A DNA stretch of 64,000 nucleotides from Aculops lycopersici (Eukaryota > Arthropoda > Arachnida > Trombidiformes > Eriophyidae): positions 2,892,739 to 2,956,738 of the forward strand of contig WNKI01000001.1 in assembly GCA_015350385.1 (NCBI GenBank). The letters are read 5' to 3'. Made by a program: the position numbers and the translations under genes. Positions 44,391-55,753 of the stretch are shown piece after piece (position 1 is the first letter of the stretch; each line of letters opens with the position of its first letter). The notes beneath the pieces were generated by a model, which saw nothing but the letters and a program-made list of their open reading frames with translations, had not been told where the DNA came from and made no database searches.

Positions 44391-47329
44391 TCATTCGATT
44401 ACCCCATAGATAAGTGGCATTTGACTGCCTTGTCCTTGGTGATGTTGCTGTTGTTGTTGGATCTTCTCTTTTTGAAGCATTTGCTGCTGTTGTATTGCTC
44501 TGGCCGCCAGGCTCTTCGCCTGCCTACCGCTTCCGGCGCCACCGCCCATCTCTTTAACGCTAAGAGTGCTATACGGAATCGGCGGCAACTGGCGGTTCTG
44601 GCTCCGGTTCAAGGTGGACCATTGCGCGCTGCCACCTGTTTGTTGGCCAGCTCCCCGCGACGAGGACGTGTGGAATTGGAGAGTATTTGACGAGGAGGAC
44701 ATTAGGTCGACGGGTTGGTGGTAGTGCGACGACAGCTGCACCTGGCGGCTAGTGGTGGAGCTAGACCCGGCTCCCGAGTTACGCAACAAGTGGTTATGCT
44801 GCTGCTGTTGTTGTTGCTTCTGTTGAGCTATGCGACTGGCGACTAGTGCAGCAGTTTGCTGCGACTGACTCAACAGCAAGGAAGCCCCATTGGACCGCTT
44901 CGAGTTGGTTGGATTCAAACAGGTGGACTGGTGATGATGAATTGTCCCATTTGTGCTCATACCTCCAACTTCATCGTAAATTTCAATTTGTTGCTGCAAA
45001 CTCGAGTGATGGCCGGCCGGCTGTTGGTGCGACCGCAACGACATCATGTGGTGCGAGGTCGAGTTGTTGGCCGCCGAATTGTTGGTGGTGGTTGTGGTTG
45101 CGGTTGCGGTGTAACGTTTAACCGAACACTCGGACTGAATGGTATCAGTGGCAGCAGGTGTCCAGGACGAAGGGTATGAGTTGGAGCTATTCGAGGTTGA
45201 GTTGTTGTTATACTTTGACCTCAGTTTCCATTGCCACCCAATGTAAGCGAATAGGAGGAACAGGACGGCCAGCATTAACATGGCGCCCATCGTCCAATAG
45301 ACAATCCCTCTGAGAGGTTGTCGATCCCAATCGGTCAGAAAACTACTAGCCGAACTCAGGTAACTTGGATGATCCAGTAGAATGTTGCCCAGTGGATGGT
45401 TGTGATTGTATCCACTGATCGAGAAGTTGTTGTTCAATGACAACTGTTGCTGCTGACCATTAGTATCCCAATCTGTTCTGATGCTAATCACATTACTCGG
45501 ATCTCCCAAGCCATAATCGTTTGCTGCAGCCACGTAGAGACGATACATGACTCCCGGTTGCAGATTGGACAAAGTGTGGACACTTGGCGCGGGTGGCATC
45601 AAGACAGTGGACTGTCCACTTCCGCCCACCTGTTTGCCATACCTCGATGCTTGGTCCACCGAGTCCAGCTCCTGGCTCAGCGGGTCCATTGGCATTGACT
45701 GTCTCTCCGCTCGTGGTTGGTTTGGCTGATTGGGATTCGCGTTCAAGGGCGCGATTTGACTTGGAGTTGCGGCAACATTGAGCTCGTACCAGTCGCGTTC
45801 GCCTTGAATTTGGTAGAAGAGAACATAGCGCGCAATTTGATCCATGGGGCTCATCAAGTTAACAAGCTGCTGCTGCAAATTACCTGTCGAAGCTAAATTC
45901 GCCGAATACCCAGCGGTCCACTTTAGAGTGACGGAATTTGAAGTCACCTTTTGCACCTGGAGGGTTGGTGGCGGCGGGAGGCGTGCCAGGTGGCTGGTTC
46001 GGGCAACAATGGTGTGGCACTCGGGCCCGCTACCCGCCTTATTGAATGCCCTAACTGTGACCTCGTACTCCTGATTGAACCTGAGATTTGTTAGGAAGGT
46101 GTCGTAATACAATTGACCTTCAAAGGCGTCCGCCGTTTTGAACGAGTAAATGGCAACGGCAGCGCCCACCTGTTGTTGTTGTTGTTGATGCTGCTGCTGT
46201 AGTTGTTGTAAAGGGACGTTACTACCAATGGTTAATTGTTGTGCTTGCTGCTGGTCGTAGTGGTGGTTGAAGTTGTTATTTGCAACAATGTTGGACGGAT
46301 GCGATTGGATGGTATTAACATTGAGTTGAAGTTGGCCAGTATGATGGACCAGACCATTGAGCGACTGGTGCATTGGGTCGGCCGTTGATGGAACTCGCGG
46401 CCGATAGCCGATGTAAAAACCAATTAGCTTTCCATTTAAACTCTCAACAGGTGGCAATTTCCAAGAGACACGCAAAGTGGAGGCTCCCTTTGGTTCCACT
46501 AGCACATCGGTGGGCGGAGCCTGAGGTTCCTCCTCGCTGGTGGTAACGTTTACCGTTTCACTTGGCTCACTTTGTCCCACTTGATTGTGAGCAATCACCG
46601 AAACCTCATAGGTAAGCGCGGGTTGTAAGTTGGTCAGCAAAGCCGAGGACTGCAACCCGTCCACTTGAAACTCTTGGCGCCGGTGATTCTGAGCTTGCTG
46701 CTGCTGTAGTTGTTGGCCGGAAGCGAACGAAGCCGGGCTAGCGTCAAGCACGTTGCTTGACTTGCGCCAAAATTGAACCGTATAATTGGTGACTCGAGCG
46801 CCGCCTCCGGGTTGCTGGCTGGATGTCGCAGTTTGTTGACTAACCGTTGCGCCCGTTTGAGGGAAGTTTCCACTAACCGGAAGTCGCGGCGCCCAGGTAA
46901 CGAGGGCACTACGCGACCAAACGTCGCGAACTCGAACCTCGCGCGGCCTCTCAGGTACATTCAATACCAGCAGCTTGATAAGTCGCTCGCCAGATCCAAA
47001 CTCATTCCTCGCCTGGCACTTGTAAATAGATTGATCGTCCAATTTCACGGCCCTAATTTGCAGGTAAGAGTTCAAGCCACCTGCTGGCGAATCACTAACT
47101 ACCTCGTGGACATCGTAGTCGTCGTTTCCATGCTTCTCAATGGACAGTGAGTTGGTGCCCCCACCGCCGACTGCCAAGTTTCCTGCGGATCCCAATGGTG
47201 GTCGCTGAGGTGCCTCCTTGAACCAGTCGATTGTAATGGGCGAGTCTCCGGTTGCATTGCAATCCAATCTAATGCTATCACCTAGTTTTGCCTGGACTAC
47301 GACAAACTTTTGTTCAAAGCTTGCGGGAG
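44391..47329 (-). CDS. Dscam-like: Dscam-family receptor, 3' exon: Ig, three FN3, membrane helix, tail
   Basis: Last exon of a neuronal/immune Ig receptor. The acceptor CTCACTGCAG|CT opens about 978 codons. It starts with PASFEQKFVVVQAKLGDSI, the strand typical of Dscam Ig domains. The Ig cysteines are in IRLDCNATGD and SIYKCQARNEFG. Three FN3 repeats follow: PERPREVRVRDVWSRSALV, then APPTDVLVEPKGASTLRVSW, then PPPPTLQVQKVTSNSVTLKW ending near SIRTDW. Each carries long Gln/Asn/His/Ser insertions in loops. A single transmembrane helix lies at about 45240-45310, then a 280-residue Ser/Gln/His-rich tail. Classical Dscam has Ig9, four FN3, Ig10 and two FN3 here. The reduced order resembles chelicerate short Dscams. 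Upstream Ig exons were not found between here and the vein gene and must lie elsewhere or beyond the window. Confidence 0.82.
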
Positions 47330-47939
47330 CTGCAGTGAGGTATGGTTAAGGTTAAGGGATAGATTGATTTTTTGTTGGTGTGGATGAGGATTGATTTTAA
47401 TTATTATCATTGAGTTGATATGTCGAACTAGCGACTGAGATAATCGGTTTGTTTCGTGATGAGATTGGTTAGGTCGAATCAATCGGTCGGTCGTAAGGTC
47501 GGTTTGGTTAGATCGGTTTGCCGGAAGTGTTATTTATATTATTATTTTTAAGTGTAATTTGGTTTTTAGTTTAGTTAGATTAGTTTAGAGGAAGTGTACA
47601 TTTATACACATTTTTTATGAATGTTTTTATTATCATTAGAAGTAATGATCACAATCTTATTGCGATATCATAACTTTAATTTTAGAGGTAATATTTTTTT
47701 AACTAATGATATGCTTTGGATGTTGGACGGATATCTACTTCAATTAAATTCTATCGGAAGGTATACAAACCCTCACCGATAAAAGTGATAGAGTTTCCAT
47801 TGCTCAACGCGAGGACACTAAATTCCAACCCTCCTCTTATTATTTCCTTTACTATCGCCGCCAGAACCAACGGTTCCCAAATCGAAGTGCACATCGCACG
47901 CGCTACTTCCATTACATGACCCATAGTAAGCTAGCCAAC
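47330..47939. other. Upstream intron of the Dscam-like gene, A/T-rich
   Basis: Sequence directly upstream of the Dscam-like exon acceptor. No exon or domain was recognised on either strand. Confidence 0.4.
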
Positions 47940-48306
47940 GGAGGGAAGCCCTATTGAAGGTGGCGGGCGGCAAGGCGCATAGCGAGAAGAGCAGTGGTGC
48001 AACTTAGGCTTGCGTTCGACTGGCAAGCTAAGCTTGCCAGTCGAGCTTGGTAGTTGCGAGTCAAGCGGAGATGCTTCGCACACTGGCGACCCAGATTCCG
48101 GTCGCTAACTTGCTGTGCTTGCATTAGTAGGGGCAGAAGCGTATGTCGCTGCTTGAATGTAGTGGTGTATTAACAATAGCTCAAGCGGCGAGCCCTCGAA
48201 GAGGGCGGAAGTTATTGGAGTCAACTCCGGTGGGCCGACTCCAGGTGGCGCTATTGTCGATTCCTGGAAACGGAAGCGCCTCGTACATTGAGATACAGTA
48301 TTTTTT
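47940..48306 (+). ncRNA. Candidate structured RNA ending in T6 (unknown class)
   Basis: About 365 bases of GC-richer sequence with many perfect complementary arms: a 29-base near-palindrome at 48016-48044; 48086-48091 with 48100-48105; 48138-48141 with 48147-48150; 48173-48180 with 48250-48257 (8 bp long-range); 48192-48197 with 48201-48206; 48216-48222 with 48237-48243; and 48247-48252 with 48275-48280, which competes with the long-range pair. It ends at TTTTTT 48301-48306, a typical RNA polymerase III stop on the plus strand. GTTCGAC at 48015-48020 resembles part of a B box. The hairpin AGCG-TATGT-CGCT recalls one I remember in RNase MRP RNA, but I could not find the conserved P4 partners, so the class is open. 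There is no matching A6 for a minus-strand transcript. Confidence 0.4.
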
Positions 48307-49164
48307 CTGAGCAGTTTAGATCAAACCTAACGCTATTAGTGGAACAAGCTGTAGCCAATCTGTTTTTCGAAAGGAAAACACCACACCAAATTCTCGTGAA
48401 TTTGAATGTAGATGTACAATTCATTGGAATTCGTGTTTGTCGCCGGGATCAAAGTTGATCCTTTATTCTCAATGAGATGACAAGTGTCAGTTTAATCTAA
48501 GGTCTTTGGATTTGGTTCGGTTTGTCTACAGATGGGAGAGATGTAAAATCCCCTGGACAGCTGAGATCATAGTCCTCTACTCCTCTCCTCGTTATCCAAT
48601 GGATTTGCATCTATCCAGCATAATATAATTGCAACAGCAGCCTGTTCACGCTTCGTGTTTCGCACCAGAAAAAGGCACATCCAGTTTGTTGGGGCGACAA
48701 TCCCAATCACGACCAATCAATAATAACCAATAGCAAGAGCAAACAGACGCCAGCGAGTCGAAGCGCACGCCTTCAAAACTCGAGTGCTAGCCCCTTGAAT
48801 GTCAACAACAAATAGAAGTAGCGATAGTGGCTAACAACAACAACAACAAGATAAACAAAAACTTCTTTTCTTTTCTTTCGGTTTCAGTTTCAGATTCATG
48901 CTCAACAACTTGATTCAAATCCTAATAGTTATAACAACAACAACAATAACTTCTGCTTGCCAATTGACTCTCTTGTGTCTCAATATGAGCAAATATGGCC
49001 AACAGCTTTATAATACCTAATAACAACGCTTCTATTGGCTCACATTCCGCTATTTCCGCTCTCGCGACTTCCGGCCCTCGACTTGTGAGTGGCGTCGAGG
49101 TGGTCGTCGTTGTTGCGAACGTCCGCAGTCAGGATACAATACTACTACTACTATCGCTTGAAGG
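48307..49164. other. Downstream flank of the vein-like gene
   Basis: No gene seen. It should contain the 3' UTR of the minus-strand vein-like gene. A minus-strand AATAAA lies at 48468-48473, about 690 bases after that stop codon. Confidence 0.4.
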
Positions 49165-49231
49165 CTAAGGCTGGTGGTGGTGACTCGGTCCCTTGTACTC
49201 GCAGCGGAGCCCGTGGTATCCCTTCGCGCAG
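49165..49231 (-). CDS. vn: vein/neuregulin-like gene, exon 3 (end of EGF domain and stop)
   Basis: Small last exon, too short to stand out as a frame. On the minus strand the acceptor AATCTCCAACAG|C precedes TGCGCGAAG. The exon encodes CAKGYHGLRCEYKGPSHHHQ followed by P and stop (TAG at 49165-49167). CxKGYxGLRC is the second half of an EGF domain. The preceding exon ends ...NYCAG in phase 2, and AG+C gives Ser, so the joined sequence NYC-S-CAKGYHGLRC has the C4-x-C5-x8-C6 spacing of EGF ligands. No membrane helix follows, so the product is a secreted ligand like fly Vein. Supported by domain completion and phase, not by transcript data. Confidence 0.8.
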
Positions 49232-50746
49232 CTGTTGGAGATTTCCGGTTTTGCATTGGTGTTAGTTTGTGATGTTGGTAGTTTGTGTAAGAACAGTTGG
49301 CAAGGTCAAGGTTTGTGGAAATGGAGATAATGAAGAGGTTAATTGGCTGTTCTGGTGGTTTTTTGCTCAGATTGATAGTCTATCTTTTCGAAGCAAATCT
49401 CTTTTATCTCACGCAATTCGTTCAAGTTGAAATGGATGGACAATCAATTTGGCAGATTCTAAATGTGAAAGGTAACAACCACAACAACAACAACAAAAAC
49501 ACACACACGTTTATATGCAGTGATAATATATTTCGATCAGTTTCACTCGCTCACTTAATTCTCGCGCTCCAGGTGATTGAACGGCCACTTTGAATCGAAC
49601 ATGGCGCAGGTAAAACGACGCTTGTTTCGATTGTCCTCCCACTCTTTTCTTGTTCTCATTTATCCTCGAAAACTTCTGTTGCTGCTCCTCCTCCTCCCAA
49701 GTGGCGACTCAATTTACTCGCTGCGGTTGGCATAAAAGTATCGATTGTTTCGCTAGCCATCCGCTCACTTAAACTCGAGCAGCGTTATTTCCGGCTGCTC
49801 CAAAAAGCCCCGATGAGTTCAAATGATTTCAGAGGCGGAGAGGGAGAGAAAAGGAAGGAGGCCAATTGGCTGAGTTTTTTTTCTCTCTCTCTCTCTCCCT
49901 CTCATTTTGGGTTGAAACTTGGAAACTAGAGGGGAATCATATCGTTTGTGAGGTAGTTTGCAAAACGCGCTTCCACTGAATGGAACCGCAGGTAAGTCTT
50001 TGCAAAAGGCGAGCGAGTCACAGTTAAGTGTGTCCAGTTTGGCTCAGTCAGTCTATTTGGGCGATCGGCGCGGCCACCGCAACTCGCGACGCTAGCGGCC
50101 CGACAAGAGTTCATTTTGTTATGGTTGCTGGTGTGTCGCCGGACACACATTAGGACACAATCACAGATACAATTGGTCACTACGGGAGGACAACGGCAGC
50201 TCATTGTTGTCGACTGGCCGAATTCGAATCGAGGATTGTGTCGCCGCGGCGAATTCTTTTTTCTATTGAGTCGCTGTTGGCAACAGCCTGTTGCTGTCGC
50301 GGTGGTGGCTCGCGCCGTGCGCGTTTAGCGGCCATTGCAACAATTCGAGGGAGAAAAGTTGAACTTTGCACGCTCGCTCGCTCGCAACCCTCGGTTAAAG
50401 TTTGAAGTAAGTTTAAGTGACTTGGAATCTGGAGCACGACGACGACTGGAGTCGCCGCGCACTTGGGGGCTGAATCGGGAGCAGAGCAGAGGGAAGCGGG
50501 AGAAAAAGTGCACCGATGGACGTGAGCGGCGACATAGATGCGTTCGTTTCTTCGATTGCCTCTTGATGATGATGCAGCAAGCAAAACTCGAGCAGCTTGA
50601 GCAACCGGTGGCCAATTGAGTGGCCGTTTATCGTTGCCCTGACCAATGGACGAGCTTCTGCTGCTGCTGCTGCCTCCTATGTTGTAGCTACACGCGATTG
50701 TGGCATCCGGATGGCGAAACTATGGACAGGAATCTCTGCGACAGCG

Positions 50747-50785
<39 letters not shown>

Positions 50786-53700
50786 AACTGTTGCTTCCAC
50801 TGGCCGGCCCCATTGTGGCCTCAAACTAAAAACTCAAACTCAAGCCACAATAACGATGCTACCAGAAACTGGAGCTCACTGGTGGTTTGCGAGTCGTTCC
50901 GCTCGATCAGTTGGCTGCACTCACTTGGTTAGAGGCAGCCAGCCAGCCAGTGAGTCAGGCAGACAGAGAGACAGGAAAACCTAACCAGAGGAGGAACTCA
51001 ACTATCGGCCTCGATCTTTGCCGCTCCAGATTCTCGGCTCCTCATTCCTGTCCATCGAGAGGAAAAAACTGACTTGAACTGTATGGCCACAGCAACCATC
51101 CGAACGTCGCCGCTAATCTACTCCTCCTACTTACCATCTCGAGAAAGCCCATGAATGACCAGCGCGCTGCCGCAGCCGCAGCCACAGCCGCCGCCTCCGA
51201 CTTCCTGTTGCTGAGCAAATGGCGGTGGCGTCGCGAGCCGACCGTCGACAACAAAGAAACCAGAGCGCCACTGCCACTTGTGGCCGATGGACTCGCTGGG
51301 GAATTGGGTGAAACCAGAGCAGCGGCAGCAATGGCAACACCGATCCCTCCATGAGCAACTCAAAAGACCGGAGGTGAGCGCGCGACGACAATTAGCCAGT
51401 TGTAGCAACCACTTGCAAGAGCGAGCGAGTGGCGCGCGCCTCTCGCTGCGAGAACGAAATCAATCTCGCGCGTCGATCTAATCTGCAGTCAGCATCAGTT
51501 GTCGTCGTCGCTTTCTCTTCAAAACTGCCAGTGTGGCCAATTGTAACTTGGAACAGTCTGTATGGGGCACACATACACAAGGTTGCTCCAATTGACCGGC
51601 CACGCGACAAGCGGCGCGCAGAGCAACAGGTGACAGATGCGACGCGTTCCCGTCGAGCGTCGCTGGTTCTCTCTTGCTTTGCGAGAAGACATGACACGAC
51701 GAGTGGGCCAGCCGCTAGGCGAGAGGCAGAATAGAATAGAATAGAATAGAATGGGGACCAATGTGAATAGACAACACTTGTTGCGCTCCATTGGCCGCCC
51801 CATTTCTATAGACTACTATTATCAACTATAGACTACTGTCCATTATACTTGAGCTCGCCGAGTTGGTGGTCCGCCAGGTGGAGTCGAAGCTAGAGCCTGT
51901 CTAGCCCAATATTGAACGGACGCCACTTGAAAGAGAGACGCCGGCGGAGGAGAGAACACAAAGTTATTCTCTATCCGGCGGATTGCGTCAACCTTCGCGG
52001 CTTACCTGTCGCGCGCGCTTATTACTCTCGGCCTTTTAGTCTAGATTTCGGCAAGAAGTCGAGAAGGAAGGAAACACGAAGAGGGGGAAGTTGGGCCGCC
52101 ACTTGGCAAAACTTATCCAGCTCAACTCAACTAAACTAAACTTGGCGGCAGTGGCGATTGCAACAGCGGCTGATTGTTTAGCAAATTGGATCCCCGCACA
52201 AAGTGGATTGGATTCCGCCGTCGACATCGTGGTCGTCCTCGTCAGCTGTTCAGTCGTAGCGCTCCCACGAGACGCCACAAGTGGTTGCTACAGCTCTCCG
52301 GTTCCCCGATACGCCAACGAAGACGACGACGAGCTTACAAAGCGACGACTTTGAGCCATCAGCGTGGCGGTCGTCGCCAGATTGGCAGCTATATAGCGAG
52401 AAGGAGGAGAGGCAACAACATTGCACATGAAGTCAACTGAGCAACAGCAACAGCAACAACAAATTCCACAGAATGTTTTGGTTTTGCGCAACTCGCCGGT
52501 GGATCTTCGCCACACAAAGCGAGCAAGTGTATCTCTGGTGGCCAACAGCAACACTGATTGGCTATCGACCTGTTGGAGCGCAAGTGGCTCGGGCTCTTTG
52601 CTTGGTTGCTGAACCTTTTGGCTGTGGCCGGACGGGAAGTCGCTCCGGTTGAGAGGCAATCCAACAAGTGGTTGGCTCGCTGGCTCGCCAGTTTTTTTCC
52701 AAGTTAAAAAGCGCCTGACCAAACCATGGAGAGGGATAGAGACAGAGACGGGCTCGCTATTTTTCTACGACCACCGCCGCCGACTGCGAGTGCGCCACTT
52801 TCGCGGGCCCGGACAACAAGTGGCCCGCGAGTCTTCGTCGTTCGGTGGCTTCTATTCGTGGCGAAGGTTTAGTTGTGTTCGGTTAAGTTGTGGTGAGAAC
52901 ATGAAAACAGGATGCCTCTCTCTCTCTCTTTCCGTATTCCTTTTCTCTGCAAGCTTCTCGGTTGGTTCAAATTTTTCCCACTTTTAAAGCTGAGCTCAAG
53001 TGGAACCGTGCTCCGTGATAAGAACAAGCAACAAGTGCGCGGGCTTCTGGAATCCTTTCCGCACTCAGGCCAACAGTGAGTGAGGTTGCCACTCGCTTGC
53101 TCTCTCGGGCTGCGGGTCTCCGGTTACGCCCACTCGCTAATCCCCTGCCTGCGCGGCACCGCGCCGGCAGTGGCAGAGCAAAACCCGACGAAAGGTTAAA
53201 GGCCAAGTGGCGCCTCGCGTTGTTGGTGGCCATTGAATGGTCCAGTAACCAAGAAGTCGCTAGTGAAGCCATCAACTTTTTGCGGTACGCACGTCGGGCG
53301 CACTATAGCAACAAGTAGCATTCCAATGGCGAGCGCGCAGGTTAAGTCTCACATGGAACAATTTGCGCTCACTTTACAACCTGGAGCAGTCGAAACAAAC
53401 GCCGAATTCGATGATTGCTGTTCATCATCTACTTGTTGATGGCGGAGGCCATCAGGTGGTGACCATTCTAACAAGAGCGAGCGAGAGAGGGAGGCCAAAA
53501 AAGTAACAGCAAACGATGATCATGACGATGATTGCTAACGCGCGTACCATTTTCCGTGCGCGCAGTTGGAAGGTAAATTTGTGGCTCCTCCTTTCAAGTG
53601 GCAAGTGGCTGCCGTTGCCACCGCCATTGGCCAGCGGAGAGGCCGTTCCATTTCAACGTTGAGAGTTGAAATGGAAGCGGCGAAAACTCGACAACCTGAA

Positions 53701-54618
53701 GAGACCATAAGCACATTATTAGTAACATTCGGCGCGACTCTTAATGTTGGAGGCAAAACGAAGTGCAAGAAAAAGAAGGAGAAGAAGCGCGAGCCTCAGA
53801 AACAGAAGTTTACGAGTTTTCGCTTAGTTTCGTTTCGTTTCGTTTCATATACCTGCCCGTTTCATATGCCATATCAACGAGTCGAGACAACTCGAGACTG
53901 TATGTGTGCGGCAGTCAGAAGGTAGGCCAGCAGAAGAGGAGATCCGAAATTCGAGGAGGCAAACGACGCAAATTATCCATCATCAGGCAACATATCAGTA
54001 TTTCTAATTATACTGCCGCCGAGCAATAGAATCAGACACACAGGTACAGCCACACAGGTAAAAGGGCATCATGATCCTTGACTTCGAAATGAAGAGATAG
54101 GAGGACGATGAGGCCCACATAAAAAACACACACACACACACACGGGGCCGAAAGTCGGACACTTGCACGCAGCAACCACTTGCTGCATACCTGAGACGAC
54201 GCCACCACCAGTTGCCGTCGCTGGCGTCTTCGTCGGCGGTCACCACGATGGCCAATTGAATCTCAATTTCGCTCGCTTGCTCTAACTAGAGCTCCAATTT
54301 CTCGTCGCTTTTCGGCTCCTTGCCTTCAACTCGCCAAGCGAACGTTCAGCCGCCTCTTCACCTGATGACCACGCTGGCCCCTGTAAAGAAGAAGAAGACG
54401 ACGACTAAAAGGCCCCAACTAAACTGGAGTGGAGTAAAGTGAGCATCGCGCTCGGAATCTGCGTGGAATATCTTGTTGCCGCTGTTGGTTTGTGCCACCA
54501 ACATAGCGATCGCGCCACACACACGCACGCACTCATAGAATTGCGCACACCAGCAACAGGTGCGCATGGTCTTTTTCCTCTCTCTCGCTCTCTTTTTTGC
54601 CTCAAAATGCACACTTAC
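49232..54618 (-). other. Intron 2 of the vein-like gene (5.4 kb)
   Basis: Minus-strand GTAAGT start and CAACAG end, splitting the EGF domain. No further exon recognised. Short frames on both strands are repeat-driven (CAG/CTG, GA, TTG). It contains a GAATA run at 51729-51753 and a CA run near 54129-54142. Confidence 0.55.
51729..51753. repeat. (GAATA)n pentanucleotide repeat
   Basis: Four perfect GAATA units and one GAATG inside intron 2 of the vein-like gene. Confidence 0.92.
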
Positions 54619-55753
54619 CTGCAGTAGTTTTCGCCAATGTGGGCGAGCCTCAAACAGGTGCCCTTATTCAGACAAAATTCATCAGCCACCTCACTGGGAC
54701 ATGGTTGGTCCACCAAGGGCGTCTGGTTGCCGCCACTGGTTGCTTGTTTCTCGTAGGTTGAGTCCGAGTTATCGCTATTGTTGTTGTTGCTTCCAGTATT
54801 ATTACTGTTGTTGTTGTTGTTGTTGCTGCTGCTGTTGTTGTTACTGTGTGCTATGCTATTTGAATGATGGCTGCCACCGTCTGGAGAATCAACCAGTGGT
54901 TGCAAATCTCTCGACGTCGCCGACGCCTGAGACGAGGTTGGCGCCGGCGTTGTGGTGGTTGAGGTGGTTGCTGCTGTAGCTGGTGGAGTAGTTGTGGTTG
55001 TTGTCTGTGTTGCTGTGCTTGTTGTTGCTGTTGATTGGCCATACGTATGAGGTGATCTAGTTTTGTGGGGTAGCATAGCAACAGCACCTGCCGTTGCTGT
55101 TGGTGGTGCATGTTGATTTTGGGACTGACTTGGAAGGTGAGTCGCGGGTGCAGGTGTGCTACCGCTGCTGCTACTGCTGCTGCTGCTGCTAGCTGAGATG
55201 AAACTCGATTTGTGGTTAGAATTTGAGGTGATTGTTGGACTGGCTGTTGTGAAATGTTGACTAGTGGATGGTTTAAATGACGATGATGATTTCATATTAC
55301 TTTGTTGCACCGGCGATTGACCAATCGGTGGCATTGGGATTAGAGCAAACTGTCGCTGACCTGGCAAGACGAGCAAACTGTAGGCGCCAACATTCGGTTC
55401 CCTTGCCACCACATTCATTGCCCGGCACTCGTAAACTCCCGTCTCATTTCTACCCGGCCTCAGGTCCAGCTCCAATCTGCTAACCTGAATTTGACGCTTG
55501 TGAGCGGGTCTATTTAATCTAGTGGTTCGAATCAGAAGTCTACCCGGTTTGTTGCGCAACAGTCGGCCATTTCGGTACCACTGGACCCAGGCAACGGGAA
55601 AACCGGAAACCTTGCAGTCGAGTCTAATCTTGCCAGTGGCGCTCATGGGACTCGACACTTGTTGATTCTGTTGCAGCTGCTGCTGTTGTTGCGAGACAGA
55701 GACGACAGTTCCATTAAGTAGCTGCACCCGAGGCGCTTGAGCGGCGGGTAGTT
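54619..55753 (-). CDS. vn: vein/neuregulin-like gene, exon 2 (Ig domain, spacer, start of EGF)
   Basis: Encodes an I-set Ig domain: GKIRLDCKVSGFPVAWVQWY, then LELDLRPGRNETGVYECRA, with both cysteines and the tryptophan. A Ser/Thr/Gln/Asn-rich spacer of about 200 residues follows, then PCPSEVADEFCLNKGTC and GENYC, the first four EGF cysteines. It ends at TACTGCAG|GTAAGT in phase 2. Ig plus mucin-like spacer plus EGF is the neuregulin/Vein architecture. The start is chosen at acceptor AAACACAG|AA (55753) because it is the one upstream site in the phase (1) required by exon 1. The frame itself stays open to an ATG at 55841, so a longer exon with acceptor near 55860 is the alternative. Confidence 0.85.

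Noticed and set aside
48247..48280. SRP RNA (7SL) helix 8, because of GGAAACGGAAGC
   Set aside because: Only about 25 bases remain before the T6 stop, too few for the 3' strand of helix 5 and the Alu-domain partner; the rest does not match 7SL.
50600..50985. Gln-rich frames (CAG/CAA run near 50745-50785)
   Set aside because: Short trinucleotide repeat in an intron, open in several frames, without flanking coding features.
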